Assembly (NCBI GenBank): GCA_030691805.1
Contig: JAUYDP010000037.1
Location: 1 to 9,105 of the forward strand
DNA: 9,105 nucleotides
Source of the DNA: Dehalococcoidia bacterium
GTDB lineage: Bacteria > Chloroflexota > Dehalococcoidia > JAUYDP01
Direction: 5' to 3'
This document shows positions 1 to 7,460 of this stretch, one piece after another; positions within the stretch are counted from its first letter, which is position 1, and each line of letters begins with the position of its first letter. A program made the translations under genes and the position numbers. The notes below the pieces were generated by a model that made no database searches, was not told where the DNA came from, and was given only the letters and a program-made list of their open reading frames with translations.

Positions 1-765
1 GTCAACTTGACCGTTCCAGACGGCCAGTTCCTCTGCGTAGTGGGCCCCAGCGGCTGTGGCAAGACCACCATGCTCCGCATAATGGGCGGACTGGAGACCC
101 CCACTTCCGGTGAGGTAGCGGTGAGCCGCAGGGATAAGGGCAAGCCCATCAACTCCATGATCTTCCAGGAGCACGCCATTTTCCCCTGGCTGACCGTGAG
201 AGACAACGTTTCCTATGGTCTCCGAATGAGGGGGATCTCCCGTTCCGAGGCCAGAGATAGCGCCGACGAATATGTAAGGAAAGTGGGCCTGGCCAGGTTC
301 GCCTCCGCTTTCCCACATCAGTTGTCAGGGGGCATGAAGCAGCGGGTCAGCATCGCCCGGGCCTTCGCCAACGACCCGGAGATACTGCTCATGGACGAGC
401 CCTTCGCCTCCCTGGACGAGCAGACCAAGATCTTGCTTCAGGAGGAGTTGCTGCGGATATGGGAGGAGACCCGCAAGACGGTCATATACGTCACCCATAG
501 CATTGATGAGGCCATCGTGATGGGAGACCGGATCCTGGTCTTCACCGCCCATCCGGGACACGTCAAGGCTGAAGTAAACATTGATTTCCCAAGGCCCCGG
601 GGAGTGTACGAGCTCAAGGCTAACCCGAAGTTCGGGGAGATGGCCTTTCACGTTTGGGGCCTCCTGCGAGACGAGGTAATGAAGGCCAAGGAGCAGGAGA
701 GGCTGGCGGAAACAGAAAAAACCGAGGACAAGGGGGGCGGATATGGCGCAAAACAGGGCTTCTAG
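1..765 (+). CDS. NitT/TauT-type ABC transporter ATP-binding protein (5' end missing)
   Basis: This is the cytoplasmic ATPase of a nitrate/sulfonate/taurine-type importer, which hydrolyses ATP to drive substrate through the permease encoded next. The frame is open from base 1, and the visible residues V-N-L-T-V-P-D-G match the strand before Walker A, so the true start lies upstream; the TTG at position 7 is not a credible start. Counting from the first visible codon (254 residues): Walker A GPSGCGKT at about 15-22, Q-loop Gln about 56, signature LSGGMKQR from about 108, Walker B ILLMDEP about 128-134, D-loop SLDE, and H-loop His about 166 in YVTHSIDEA. The later segment IDFPRPRG is typical of the SsuB/TauB/NrtD group. 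All catalytic motifs are intact. Only about 20-30 N-terminal residues should be missing. The 3' end overlaps the permease start by 23 bases, suggesting translational coupling. The substrate cannot be deduced. Confidence 0.96.
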   Translation, partial: VNLTVPDGQFLCVVGPSGCGKTTMLRIMGGLETPTSGEVAVSRRDKGKPINSMIFQEHAIFPWLTVRDNVSYGLRMRGISRSEARDSADEYVRKVGLARFASAFPHQLSGGMKQRVSIARAFANDPEILLMDEPFASLDEQTKILLQEELLRIWEETRKTVIYVTHSIDEAIVMGDRILVFTAHPGHVKAEVNIDFPRPRGVYELKANPKFGEMAFHVWGLLRDEVMKAKEQERLAETEKTEDKGGGYGAKQGF

Positions 766-1600
766 CATTCAAGCGGGGGAGATGGTCGCTCCCTCCCTCC
801 ATGCGTTTGAGAAGGAGCTGCACAAGGCAGCCGCTAGGCGTGAGTTTCAGGAGCGTTTAGTGTCTCTTTTCTCGCCGCTCCTGTTGCTCATACTCTGGGA
901 GCTTCTGGTCCAGTTTCAGATCCTGGATTTCCGCTTCTTCTCCAGGCCGTCCGTTATTGCTAGTTTCTTCTGGAAGATGATCCTTACCGGGGAATTGCTC
1001 ACCCATGTTAACGCCAGCCTGGTGCGCATTGGCGTCGGGTTTCTCATGGGGGTTGTTCCGGGGATACTGTTGGGCATCATCATGGGCCTCTCCCGCATCG
1101 TCCGAGCCGGTATCAACCCGATGGTCGCTGCCACTTTCCCTATTCCCAAGATCGCTATTCTGCCCCTGATATTGCTTATCTTTGGCCTGGGGGAGCAGTC
1201 GAAGTACGTCATCGTGGCTATTGGCACTTTCTACTTCGTCCTTATAAACACCATGACCGGGGTCATGACCATAGACAAGATTTATCTCGATGTTGGCAAG
1301 AACTTCGGGGCTAGTCGGGTTAACCTCTGGCGTACGGTAGCGCTCCCCGGCGCTCTGCCGATGATCTTCGCAGGAATAAAGCTGGGTTGGGGCGTGGCCC
1401 TGCTTCTCATCGTGGCCGCCGAGTTCGTGGGCGCCAAGTCTGGGATCGGCTTCCTTATCTGGAACTCCTGGCAGGTCTTCTCCATCGAGCAGATGTTTGT
1501 GGGCCTTATCGTCATATCCGGCATTGGCTTTACCTCTTTCCTGATTCTTGATGAGGTAGAGAAGGTGGTGGTGCCGTGGAAAGCGGCTACCGTCGGCTAG
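743..1600 (+). CDS. NitT/TauT-type ABC transporter permease
   Basis: This is the inner-membrane permease (BPD_transp_1 fold, SsuC/TauC-like) that forms the channel, usually as a homodimer paired with two ATPase copies. The 285-residue protein has a soluble N-terminal stretch of about 40 residues and then roughly six hydrophobic segments, near 43-60, 93-116, 128-148, 155-174, 206-228 and 251-269. The EAA loop that docks on the ATPase is clear at about 189-206 (GASRVNLWRTVALPGALP). ATG at 743 is chosen because a G-rich ribosome site (AAGGGGGGCGG, 730-740) lies just upstream inside the ATPase gene. The 23-base overlap with the ATPase shows the two form one transcription and translation unit. It is the only permease in the window, so the downstream binding proteins probably share it. 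Family assignment is secure; the solute is unknown. Confidence 0.96.
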   Translation: MAQNRASSIQAGEMVAPSLHAFEKELHKAAARREFQERLVSLFSPLLLLILWELLVQFQILDFRFFSRPSVIASFFWKMILTGELLTHVNASLVRIGVGFLMGVVPGILLGIIMGLSRIVRAGINPMVAATFPIPKIAILPLILLIFGLGEQSKYVIVAIGTFYFVLINTMTGVMTIDKIYLDVGKNFGASRVNLWRTVALPGALPMIFAGIKLGWGVALLLIVAAEFVGAKSGIGFLIWNSWQVFSIEQMFVGLIVISGIGFTSFLILDEVEKVVVPWKAATVG

Positions 1601-1642
1601 CCCCGCTGGGGCCGGGCCAGGCTTAAAAGGAAAGGGGTTTTC

Positions 1643-3067
1643 ATGGCCAAAGACCTGCGATCTTTTTTATCGGACTACGAGGCTTCTCACCCTGAGTTGG
1701 TGCTTCGCCTGAAAAAGGAGATCCGCTCCAATCAGGAGATCACCGCGCTGGTGATGAAGCTGGAGAAGGAAGAGAGGTACCCAGTAGTCATTGCCGAGAA
1801 CGTTGTCACGTGCGCCGGCAACAAGTCCCCGTTTCCCCTTATAACCAACCTACTGGCTAGCCGCACGCGGTGCGCCCAGGCTTTCGGGTCCACCTTTCGA
1901 ACGGTGCACCTGGATTTCCATAAAAGGTCACGACAGAATCCTATTCCACCTCAGGTGGTCTCCCGAACCGAAGCGCCAGTCAAGCAGGTGGTCAAGGTTG
2001 GCAACGACGTTGACCTGACTCAAACCCCAGCCCTCTATCATCATTACATGGACCCTGGACCCTATTTCACTGCGGGTTTCTTGACCACTTACGATCCGGA
2101 TACCGGAATAGACAACTGCGCGCTACAGCGCGGCTGGATATACGACAAGCGGATCGTCCGCTTTTATCCGTATAACGTCAGCCACAACTGGCTGAATATT
2201 CGGAAGAACCGGGACAGCGGCCAGCCTACTCGCCTCGCCTATTGGCTAGGCCATCATCCAGCTACCTGCATCGCCGGTCAGTCGCGCCTGGGATACCCCA
2301 TGAGCCACTTTGCCTCTATGGGTGGGGTCTTGGGAGAGGCCCTTCGCGTAGTGCCATCCGAGACCCTGGGGGACGATTTCCTGGTGCCGGCTGATGCCGA
2401 GGTGGTGGTCGAAGGGATAGTCCGGTCCTACAACCTTTACCCGGAGGGGCCCTTCGGTGAGTATGGTGGCTATATAGGACCTCAAGTTCCCAATCCCCAG
2501 TTCGAGGTGACGGCCATTACCCATCGAAAGGATGCCTACTGGCATGATATCCTGGTGGGCCATCCCGACAACCAGGTCATGGGAGGGTTCGCCATGGAGG
2601 CGGCGGTCTACGAGACGGTCAAGCAGCGAATCCCCTCCCTGGTAAACGTTTATATCCCTCTCTCGGGCACCTGCCGCTTCCATGTCTACTTGCAACTGGA
2701 TAACCCCTGGCGGGGCGATGCCCGTGAGGCCATCATGTCGGCTCTGACCGTGGACTTCCGTTTGAAGCACGCCTTCGTCTTCGATATGGATATTGATATC
2801 TTCGATGAGAGGGAGGTCCTGTTCGCCATTGCCACGCGTTCCCAGTGGGACAAGGATGTGATGATATTCCCCAACGTTAAAAACTCCATCATAGACCCCA
2901 GCGCCACCTGGGACACGGGCGCCAAGGGGGGGATAGACTGCACGAAGGCGCCTGGCGAGGACTTCTCTGAGCTGAACACCGTGGATATGGAGATACTGCA
3001 ATCCGTGAACGTCTCCGACTACGTTTCGCCGGAGCAATACGCCAAGATACCCATAGAGCGAATGTAA
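1643..3067 (+). CDS. UbiD-family prenylated-FMN-dependent (de)carboxylase
   Basis: UbiD-family enzymes use prenylated FMN to decarboxylate, reversibly, alpha,beta-unsaturated or aromatic acids in the cytoplasm. The 474-residue length is usual. Family landmarks seen: N-terminal DLRSFL at 5-10; DLTQTPALYHHYMDPGPYFTAG at about 124-145, as two adjoining blocks DLTQTPALYHH and YMDPGPYFTAG; Asn158 and Arg163 five residues apart; His181; VPADAEVVVEG at 248-258; the catalytic-type EGPFGE at 268-273; and IDIFDEREVLFAIATR near the C-terminus. Spacing of Asn158, Arg163, His181, Glu268 and Glu273 closely mirrors the A. niger Fdc1 residues N168, R173, H191, E277 and E282 (numbers recalled from the literature), so the Arg-Glu-Glu catalytic set seems intact. 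A counterpart of the third metal-ligand acid (E233) is not obvious. ATG at 1643 follows AAAGGGG with a 5-base gap. Its place between transporter and binding-protein genes suggests it acts on the imported substrate. Exact reaction unknown. Confidence 0.95.
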   Translation: MAKDLRSFLSDYEASHPELVLRLKKEIRSNQEITALVMKLEKEERYPVVIAENVVTCAGNKSPFPLITNLLASRTRCAQAFGSTFRTVHLDFHKRSRQNPIPPQVVSRTEAPVKQVVKVGNDVDLTQTPALYHHYMDPGPYFTAGFLTTYDPDTGIDNCALQRGWIYDKRIVRFYPYNVSHNWLNIRKNRDSGQPTRLAYWLGHHPATCIAGQSRLGYPMSHFASMGGVLGEALRVVPSETLGDDFLVPADAEVVVEGIVRSYNLYPEGPFGEYGGYIGPQVPNPQFEVTAITHRKDAYWHDILVGHPDNQVMGGFAMEAAVYETVKQRIPSLVNVYIPLSGTCRFHVYLQLDNPWRGDAREAIMSALTVDFRLKHAFVFDMDIDIFDEREVLFAIATRSQWDKDVMIFPNVKNSIIDPSATWDTGAKGGIDCTKAPGEDFSELNTVDMEILQSVNVSDYVSPEQYAKIPIERM

Positions 3068-3097
3068 GGCGCCATTGGGTGAGTTCTAAGGAAGAAT

Positions 3098-3105
3098 AGG
3101 AGGAG
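3098..3105 (+). promoter_or_regulatory. Ribosome binding site fixing a TTG start
   Basis: AGGAGGAG lies 2-4 bases before the TTG at 3108. No ATG or GTG in this frame lies close to it, so this strong site supports TTG as the true start of the zinc-ribbon gene. Confidence 0.7.
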
Positions 3106-3107
3106 AC

Positions 3108-3305
3108 TTGGCCAAGGTATACTATCTGAACTGCCCCAAGTGTGAATTCCGGTACTATGTAGGGGAGCCGCTTGTCGCAATCCCTAATTTCCCCACCCAG
3201 TGCCCCAAGTGCCACCATGTCTTCCAATTGGAGGAATCGCCCACCTGGACAGGTCCTGGGACTTCGGGCGGACTGGCCACAGACCTGCGCCGCAAGCAAA
3301 GTTAG
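3108..3305 (+). CDS. Small four-cysteine zinc-ribbon protein next to UbiD
   Basis: This 65-residue protein begins at a TTG codon with a strong ribosome site. It has two CPKC knuckles, Cys9-Pro-Lys-Cys12 and Cys32-Pro-Lys-Cys35, 19 residues apart, which should bind one zinc ion as a minimal zinc ribbon. The C-terminal 25 or so residues are polar and Gly/Thr-rich, probably disordered. It starts 40 bases after the UbiD stop on the same strand, so it is probably co-transcribed. Some multi-subunit hydroxyarylic-acid decarboxylases of the UbiD family carry a small cysteine-containing D subunit (VdcD/BsdD type). By position, size and cysteine pattern this protein could play a similar role, but I see no clear sequence identity to that family, so this is inference. 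It could also be a nucleic-acid-binding or rubredoxin-like zinc-ribbon protein. Confidence 0.8.
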   Translation: MAKVYYLNCPKCEFRYYVGEPLVAIPNFPTQCPKCHHVFQLEESPTWTGPGTSGGLATDLRRKQS

Positions 3306-3348
3306 CTGGGGGAGGGCCTGATACCAGAATTAACAGGAGGTAAATAGA

Positions 3349-4515
3349 ATGGAGTGCAGACCGTGGCGCCTTGCAATAGTCGCGCTAGCCTTTACGTTGA
3401 CGCTGGCACTCTCGGCCTGCGCCCCAACGGCGACTCCAACACCTTCGCCCGCCAAGCCTCCCGCGACTGTCCCTACCCCGGCGGCCTCACCTACTGTGGC
3501 TGCCGTCAAGCCGTCCCCAGTTGCCCCGACCACCACACCGGCACAACCGACCGCGCCGGCTAAGCTTACTACCATACGTTTTGGCTCACCGGGCGCGGTC
3601 TCCGACGGTGGCGTCTACATAGCCATAGATAAAGGCTACTTCAAAGAGGTGGGGCTCGACGTCCAGATACAATCCTTTCAGTCAGGTCCCATGTTGATAG
3701 CTCCCCTGGCTGCCGGTGAACTGGAAGTGGGTGGAGGCGTCATCAGTACGGGTTTGCTGAATGCCATTGACCGGGGAGTGGCCATGAAGATCGTCGCCAC
3801 CAAGGGTTCCAGCACCAAGGGTTTCGAGTTCTCCCGTGTTACCGTTCGGAAGGACCTCATAGACGGCGGCCAGGTGAAAGAAGTAAAGGACGCCAAGGGG
3901 AAGAAGATAGCGGTGCCTTCAGTGAAAAGTGGCGCCGAGGCCCAGGTCTCTTTCTTCCTGAAGCAAGGCGGCGTAAAACTAACTGACATTGAGTTGGTCG
4001 CTATGGGCTTTCCGGACATGCTTGTTGCCTACGGAAACAAGGCCATAGACCTGGCGGTTCAGACAGAGCCAACCCTGAACGCGGCCGTAGAGCGAGGGCT
4101 GGCCGTACGGTGGCCTCCGGGAGCCATGGGTGAGGCCTTCTACGGCGGGGAGTATCAGGCCGCAACCTTGTTATACTCCGAGCAATTCAGCAAGAACACC
4201 GACGCCGCCCGGCGCTTCATGGTGGGTTACATAAAGGGCCTGCGGGACTATAACGACGCTTTTGTAAAGGGCAAGAACAAAGCCGAGGTGGTCGCCATAC
4301 TCACCAAATACTCCTCGGAGAAGGACCCCGCTCTCTTTAATAAGATGGAGATGCCGTTCCTCAACCCCGATGGCAAGATACACGTGCCTAGCATGAAGAT
4401 GGACTTCGATTTCTTCAAGGAGATGGGTTATTACACAGGCAAGCTGGAGCTACAAGGCATCATTGACACCCAGTTCACAGACTATGCCCTGCAGCAACTG
4501 GGCCCATACAAGTAG
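3349..4515 (+). CDS. SBP1: NMT1/SsuA-like ABC substrate-binding lipoprotein
   Basis: This is a periplasmic-type (type II fold) solute-binding protein of the NitT/TauT/THI5-like family, lipid-anchored outside the membrane to feed the permease. Of 388 residues, the first 23 form a signal peptide ending in the lipobox L-S-A-C, with Cys24 the lipidated residue. A Pro/Thr/Ala tether follows (about 25-73). The binding domain opens with IRFGSPGAVSDGGVYIAI and KGYFKEVGLDV, the usual first strand and helix, and ends in DTQFTDYALQQLGPYK. ATG at 3349 follows AGGAGGT (3335-3341) with a 7-base gap. It resembles SBP4 most closely, sharing features such as APLAAGELEV/APLAAGDLEI, SGAEA and FFLKQGG, and lacks the CxxC pair of SBP2 and SBP3. 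It begins 43 bases after the zinc-ribbon stop and is probably in the same operon. Ligand unknown; a carboxylate used by the UbiD enzyme is a fair guess. Confidence 0.94.
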   Translation: MECRPWRLAIVALAFTLTLALSACAPTATPTPSPAKPPATVPTPAASPTVAAVKPSPVAPTTTPAQPTAPAKLTTIRFGSPGAVSDGGVYIAIDKGYFKEVGLDVQIQSFQSGPMLIAPLAAGELEVGGGVISTGLLNAIDRGVAMKIVATKGSSTKGFEFSRVTVRKDLIDGGQVKEVKDAKGKKIAVPSVKSGAEAQVSFFLKQGGVKLTDIELVAMGFPDMLVAYGNKAIDLAVQTEPTLNAAVERGLAVRWPPGAMGEAFYGGEYQAATLLYSEQFSKNTDAARRFMVGYIKGLRDYNDAFVKGKNKAEVVAILTKYSSEKDPALFNKMEMPFLNPDGKIHVPSMKMDFDFFKEMGYYTGKLELQGIIDTQFTDYALQQLGPYK

Positions 4516-4554
4516 CGACTGTTCCAGAAGGCTTTACCCCTTGATGGCCTAGGA

Positions 4555-4577
4555 TGCCCGCCAACGCAAGGTGGGCA
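4555..4577 (+). other. Short inverted repeat just before the MBL remnant
   Basis: TGCCCGCC (4555-4562) and GGTGGGCA (4570-4577) can pair over 8 positions (one G-T pair) with a 7-base loop. It lies 40 bases after the SBP1 stop and 11 bases before the MBL start. No T-run follows, so it is not a standard terminator. It may be a weak RNA hairpin or chance. Confidence 0.3.
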
Positions 4578-4588
4578 GGCGACTCCCC

Positions 4589-5006
4589 ATGAGCGCCCTG
4601 AGGGTTGTGCTCTTAGGAACAGGGTGTCCCTTGCCCAATCTGCGGAGAAGCAACCCAAGCCAGGTGGTGTTCTGCGAGGGCGAGCCTTTTCTGGTGGACT
4701 GCGGGGAAGGGACAACGGCGCAACTGGTACCTGCCGGGGTAGACCTTGCAGGATTGAAGAACCTGTTCTTCACCCATCACCATAGCGATCATAACGCTGG
4801 TTACGGCCATGGAGAAGCTCCACGCGCAGCACATGACACCTGGGGAGGCCGGACGGACGGCCCGATATGCGGGTGTAAGAAAGCTGGTCCTGAGCCACCT
4901 CTTGCCCAGTGCCGACACCGTCCGGGTATGGAAAGAGGCTTCTTCCGAGTTTACCGGAGAAGTGGTGGTTGGGGAGGACTTAATGGAGGTTTCCTGCGCC
5001 CCCTAA
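4589..5006 (+). pseudogene. Metallo-beta-lactamase-fold hydrolase, internally deleted and frameshifted
   Basis: The first part (from ATG 4589) encodes about 73 residues of a clear MBL-fold hydrolase: MSALRVVLLGTGCPLPN, then FLVDCGEGTTAQL, and the metal-binding THHHSDHNAGY (H63, H65, D67, H68). The similarity then stops. From about 4803, in another frame (one base later), the family's C-terminal segment resumes: HMTPGEAGR, AGVRKLVLSHLLPSAD with a metal-ligand-type His, then GEVVVGEDLMEV, ending at TAA 5004-5006. Intact relatives of this RNase Z/arylsulfatase-like group run to about 300 residues, so roughly half the protein is missing, including the central SGDT-type Asp ligand, and the two ends are out of frame. 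The original frame runs on to a stop at 5060-5062 as unrelated sequence. A working enzyme is very unlikely. The intact ancestor may have hydrolysed an ester, lactone or thioester in the same pathway, but that is speculative. Confidence 0.88.
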
Positions 5007-5063
5007 ATTCAGCGCAGAATCCATTATTTTACATTCCCAGACACCTGATGAATAGATTGTGAT

Positions 5064-5068
5064 GGAGG
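5064..5068 (+). promoter_or_regulatory. Ribosome binding site deciding the SBP2 start
   Basis: GGAGG lies 5 bases before ATG 5074. The earlier in-frame GTG 5059 and ATG 5062 have no such site and overlap it, so 5074 is the better start. Confidence 0.75.
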
Positions 5069-5073
5069 ATATT

Positions 5074-6204
5074 ATGAGCAAGAACAAGGTAGTCCTCACG
5101 ATCTTTGGGCTGGTGGTGGTGACGCTGGCGGTGGTTTTGTCCGCCTGTGCGCCTGCGGCAGTTCCCACTCCAACGCCCACCAAGCCGCCGCCGGCGGCCG
5201 CCGTGGCCACCCCCACGCCAGTCCCACCCAAGCCCACGCCGGCCCCGCCTACCCCAACCCCTACCCCTGCCCCGGCCAAGGTCCGCTTCGCTTCCCCCGG
5301 CTTCGTGTCCGATGCGGGCGCCTTCATCGCCATGGAGAAGGGGTATTTCAAGGAACAGGCCATCGAGATGGAGTTGGTCACCATAAAGACCGCGGCCGAC
5401 GCCCCACCCCTCCTGGCCCGGGGCGACATCGAGGTGGCAGGTGGCAGCAGCAGCGCGGGCCTTTACAACGCCATAGCCCGGGGGATAGACCTGAAGATCG
5501 TGGCCGACAAGGGCTCTTCCCCCAAGGGCTTCGGCTTCCAGGGCCTCGTGGTGCGAAAGGATCTGGTGGACCAGATCAAGGCCCCTGCCGACCTGAAGGG
5601 TAAGAAGATCGCCCTATCCTGTAGCAACTGCATCATGGACTACCTCCTGGAGCTTATCCTCAAGCCAGCCAATCTGAGCCTCAAAGACGTGGACACGGTA
5701 GACATGGCCGTGCCGGACATGCTGGCCGCCTTTGCCAACAAGTCCATAGAGGTGGCGGGCATGATCGAGCCCAATCCCACCATAGCTGCTGACCGGGGCC
5801 TGGGTGTCTTCTGGATAAAGTCCGATGTGGTGGATCCGGACCAGCAGGTGGCCCAGATTATCATGTCCGACGCCTTCGTCAAGAACGTGGACGTGGCTCG
5901 CCGGTGGGTGCTGGCCTATGTGAAGGGGCTGCGGGACTACAACGATGCCTTCGGCAAGAACAAGAACCGGGCAGAGATTGTCGCTATCCTGGCCAAGTAC
6001 AGCGCCGTCAAGGAGGTGGCCCTGTATGACAAGATGGTCATGGCCGGGCTGCACCCCGATGGGAAGATCAACACGGATAGCCTTCTAAGTCAGCAGGAGT
6101 TCTTTATCCGACGTGGGGGTATGAAGGAGAGGGTGGACCTGAAGAAGGCCATTGACACCCAGTTTATAGACTACGCTTTGCAGCAATTGGGTCCCTACCG
6201 GTAG
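5074..6204 (+). CDS. SBP2: NMT1/SsuA-like ABC substrate-binding lipoprotein, CxxC subtype
   Basis: This is a lipid-anchored solute-binding protein of the same family as SBP1, 376 residues from ATG 5074, chosen for its GGAGG site. The signal peptide ends in L-S-A-C with lipidated Cys25, followed by a tether very rich in Pro and Thr (about 26-68). The binding domain starts with VRFASPGFVSDAGAFIAM and KGYFKEQAIEM, and ends in DTQFIDYALQQLGPYR. After the strand GKKIALS comes Cys183-Ser-Asn-Cys186, where SBP1 and SBP4 carry a SGAEA segment. In this fold that loop lies near the ligand cleft (family knowledge), so the cysteines may form a disulfide or touch the ligand. SBP3 has the same pair, so SBP2 and SBP3 form a subtype. 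The gene follows the broken MBL gene by 67 bases and probably shares the permease encoded at 743-1600. Ligand unknown. Confidence 0.93.
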   Translation: MSKNKVVLTIFGLVVVTLAVVLSACAPAAVPTPTPTKPPPAAAVATPTPVPPKPTPAPPTPTPTPAPAKVRFASPGFVSDAGAFIAMEKGYFKEQAIEMELVTIKTAADAPPLLARGDIEVAGGSSSAGLYNAIARGIDLKIVADKGSSPKGFGFQGLVVRKDLVDQIKAPADLKGKKIALSCSNCIMDYLLELILKPANLSLKDVDTVDMAVPDMLAAFANKSIEVAGMIEPNPTIAADRGLGVFWIKSDVVDPDQQVAQIIMSDAFVKNVDVARRWVLAYVKGLRDYNDAFGKNKNRAEIVAILAKYSAVKEVALYDKMVMAGLHPDGKINTDSLLSQQEFFIRRGGMKERVDLKKAIDTQFIDYALQQLGPYR

Positions 6205-6241
6205 GGACGCGGCTCGAAAGCAACTTTTAGGAGGTTCGGCC

Positions 6242-7327
6242 ATGAAGAAGAATAATCTGTGGTTGGCCTGGAGCATCGGGATTGTGCTCCTGTTGGCCCT
6301 GGTGGCCTCGGCCTGCGCCCCCGCGGCGGCCCCCACGCCTACGCCCACCAGTGCGCCGGCGGCTGCGGCTACCCCCACGGCGCCCGCGCCTGCGGTAAAG
6401 GTGCGCTTCGGCTCCCCCGGCTTTCTCGCGGACGCGCCGGTCTTCGTGGCCCTTGACCGGGGCTACTTCAAAGAGCAGGGCATCGAGTTTGAGCATCAGA
6501 TTTTGAAGGGGACGCCGGAGGCCATCCCCCTCCTGGCCAAGGGGGACATGGAGGTATCTTCCAGCAGCGTCACTGCGAGCTTCAACAACGCCGTCGTACG
6601 AGGGCTCAACATCAAGTTCGTGGCAGACAAGAGCTCTGAGGCCAAGGGCTTCGGCGACATGGCCATGATGCTGCGCAAGGACCTGGCCGACGGAGGGACT
6701 GTCAAGACCGCGGCCGATCTGAAAGGGAAGAAGGTAGCCATATCTTGCAGGGCGTGCGCATTCGATTATGCTTTGTCAGTCTTCCTGGCGGAGGGGAAGT
6801 TAACGGTTGACGACGTAGAGCTTGTAGACCTCGCCGTGCCGGACATGATGGCCGCCTTCGGCAACAAGTCCATCGATGCTGCCCCCATGGCGGAGCCTAG
6901 CGTGGCCCAGGCCGTGGCCAAAGGCCTGGCAGTGCGATGGAAGGGGACCGACGAGATAGCCCCCCAGATGCAAGTGAGCGGTATCCTCTACGGTGAGACC
7001 TTCGCCAGCAATACGGACGCGGCCCGCCGCTTCATGCTGGCCTATCTCAAGGGGATCCGGACCTATCATGACGAACTGGTCAAGGGTAAGAACCGGGCTG
7101 CCATCGTCAAGATAATGAGCAATCTTACTAAGATTGAGGAGCCCCTCTTCGAACGTATAGTGATGCCGTGGGTAGACCCTAACGGCGTCCTTAACATCCA
7201 GAGCATGAGGGAGCAACTGGAGTTCTACAAGAAGCGGGGAGCCGTAACAGACGTGGTTGACCTCAGCAAGGTGGTGGACACGCAGTTCATGGACTACGCT
7301 GTCCAAAAACTGGGGAAATACCAGTAG
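6242..7327 (+). CDS. SBP3: NMT1/SsuA-like ABC substrate-binding lipoprotein, CxxC subtype
   Basis: This is a solute-binding lipoprotein of 361 residues, the shortest in the array because its Pro/Ala/Thr tether is only about 28 residues (26-53). ATG 6242 follows AGGAGGT (6229-6235) with a 6-base gap, 37 bases after the SBP2 stop, so the two are surely co-transcribed. The lipobox is A-S-A-C with lipidated Cys25; Ala at the -3 position is less usual than Leu. The domain opens with VRFGSPGFLADAPVFVAL and RGYFKEQGIEF. Cys169-Arg-Ala-Cys172 follows GKKVAIS at the place of the SBP2 pair. The C-terminus DTQFMDYAVQKLGKYQ departs from the LGPYK/R ending of the others, so this is the most divergent member. 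The 3' end abuts the leftover tail of another SBP gene at 7328. Binding specificity is unknown but probably differs from SBP1 and SBP4. Confidence 0.93.
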   Translation: MKKNNLWLAWSIGIVLLLALVASACAPAAAPTPTPTSAPAAAATPTAPAPAVKVRFGSPGFLADAPVFVALDRGYFKEQGIEFEHQILKGTPEAIPLLAKGDMEVSSSSVTASFNNAVVRGLNIKFVADKSSEAKGFGDMAMMLRKDLADGGTVKTAADLKGKKVAISCRACAFDYALSVFLAEGKLTVDDVELVDLAVPDMMAAFGNKSIDAAPMAEPSVAQAVAKGLAVRWKGTDEIAPQMQVSGILYGETFASNTDAARRFMLAYLKGIRTYHDELVKGKNRAAIVKIMSNLTKIEEPLFERIVMPWVDPNGVLNIQSMREQLEFYKKRGAVTDVVDLSKVVDTQFMDYAVQKLGKYQ

Positions 7328-7443
7328 GAAGTTTCGACTATTTTAAGAATATGGGTTATTATACGGGCAAGCTGGAATTCCAGTCTATTGTGGATACCCA
7401 GTTTATTGACTACGCGCTTCAGCAGCTTGGTCCTTACAAGTAG
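7328..7443 (+). pseudogene. Remnant A: 3' end of a lost SBP gene
   Basis: From 7330 an open frame of 37 codons plus TAG (7441-7443) encodes the SBP C-terminus, including MGYYTGKLEFQSIVDTQF and IDYALQQLGPYK. It has no start, signal peptide or domain core. Its DNA matches the end of SBP4 (8664-8777): from the TATTATACGGGC stretch to the stop only one base differs over nearly 90, with more differences before it. It is out of frame with SBP3, whose stop it touches. It is best read as what remains after recombination deleted an SBP4-like gene that once followed SBP3. Confidence 0.9.
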
Positions 7444-7460
7444 AAACCGTCATGGGAAAC

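Noticed and set aside
1600..1613. GCCCC-GCT-GGGGC hairpin after the permease as a terminator
   Set aside because: The stem is only 5 pairs, there is no T-run, and UbiD follows within 42 bases with its own ribosome site; read-through is more likely.
2246..3037. Long minus-strand open frame (263 residues) opposite the UbiD gene
   Set aside because: It is antisense to a well-conserved UbiD region, has no recognisable domain and no ribosome site; it is a by-product of codon bias. The same holds for minus-strand frames at 325-768, 5614-6054 and 6800-7306.
4571..4588. GTG 4571 as the start of the MBL gene
   Set aside because: Family similarity begins at MSALRVVLLGTG (ATG 4589), and the GTG lies within the arm of the inverted repeat.
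5028..5058. Possible promoter (TTTACA, then AATAGATT) before SBP2
   Set aside because: The -10 match is poor and the spacing for the better -10 version is too long; AT-rich spacer alone does not support it.
4980..5429. Gly/Val/Ala-rich minus-strand open frames opposite the SBP tethers (also 3330-3575, 6085-6378, 7574-7840 and 8838-9086)
   Set aside because: They are reverse complements of Pro/Thr/Ala-coding tether DNA; the low-complexity composition explains them fully.
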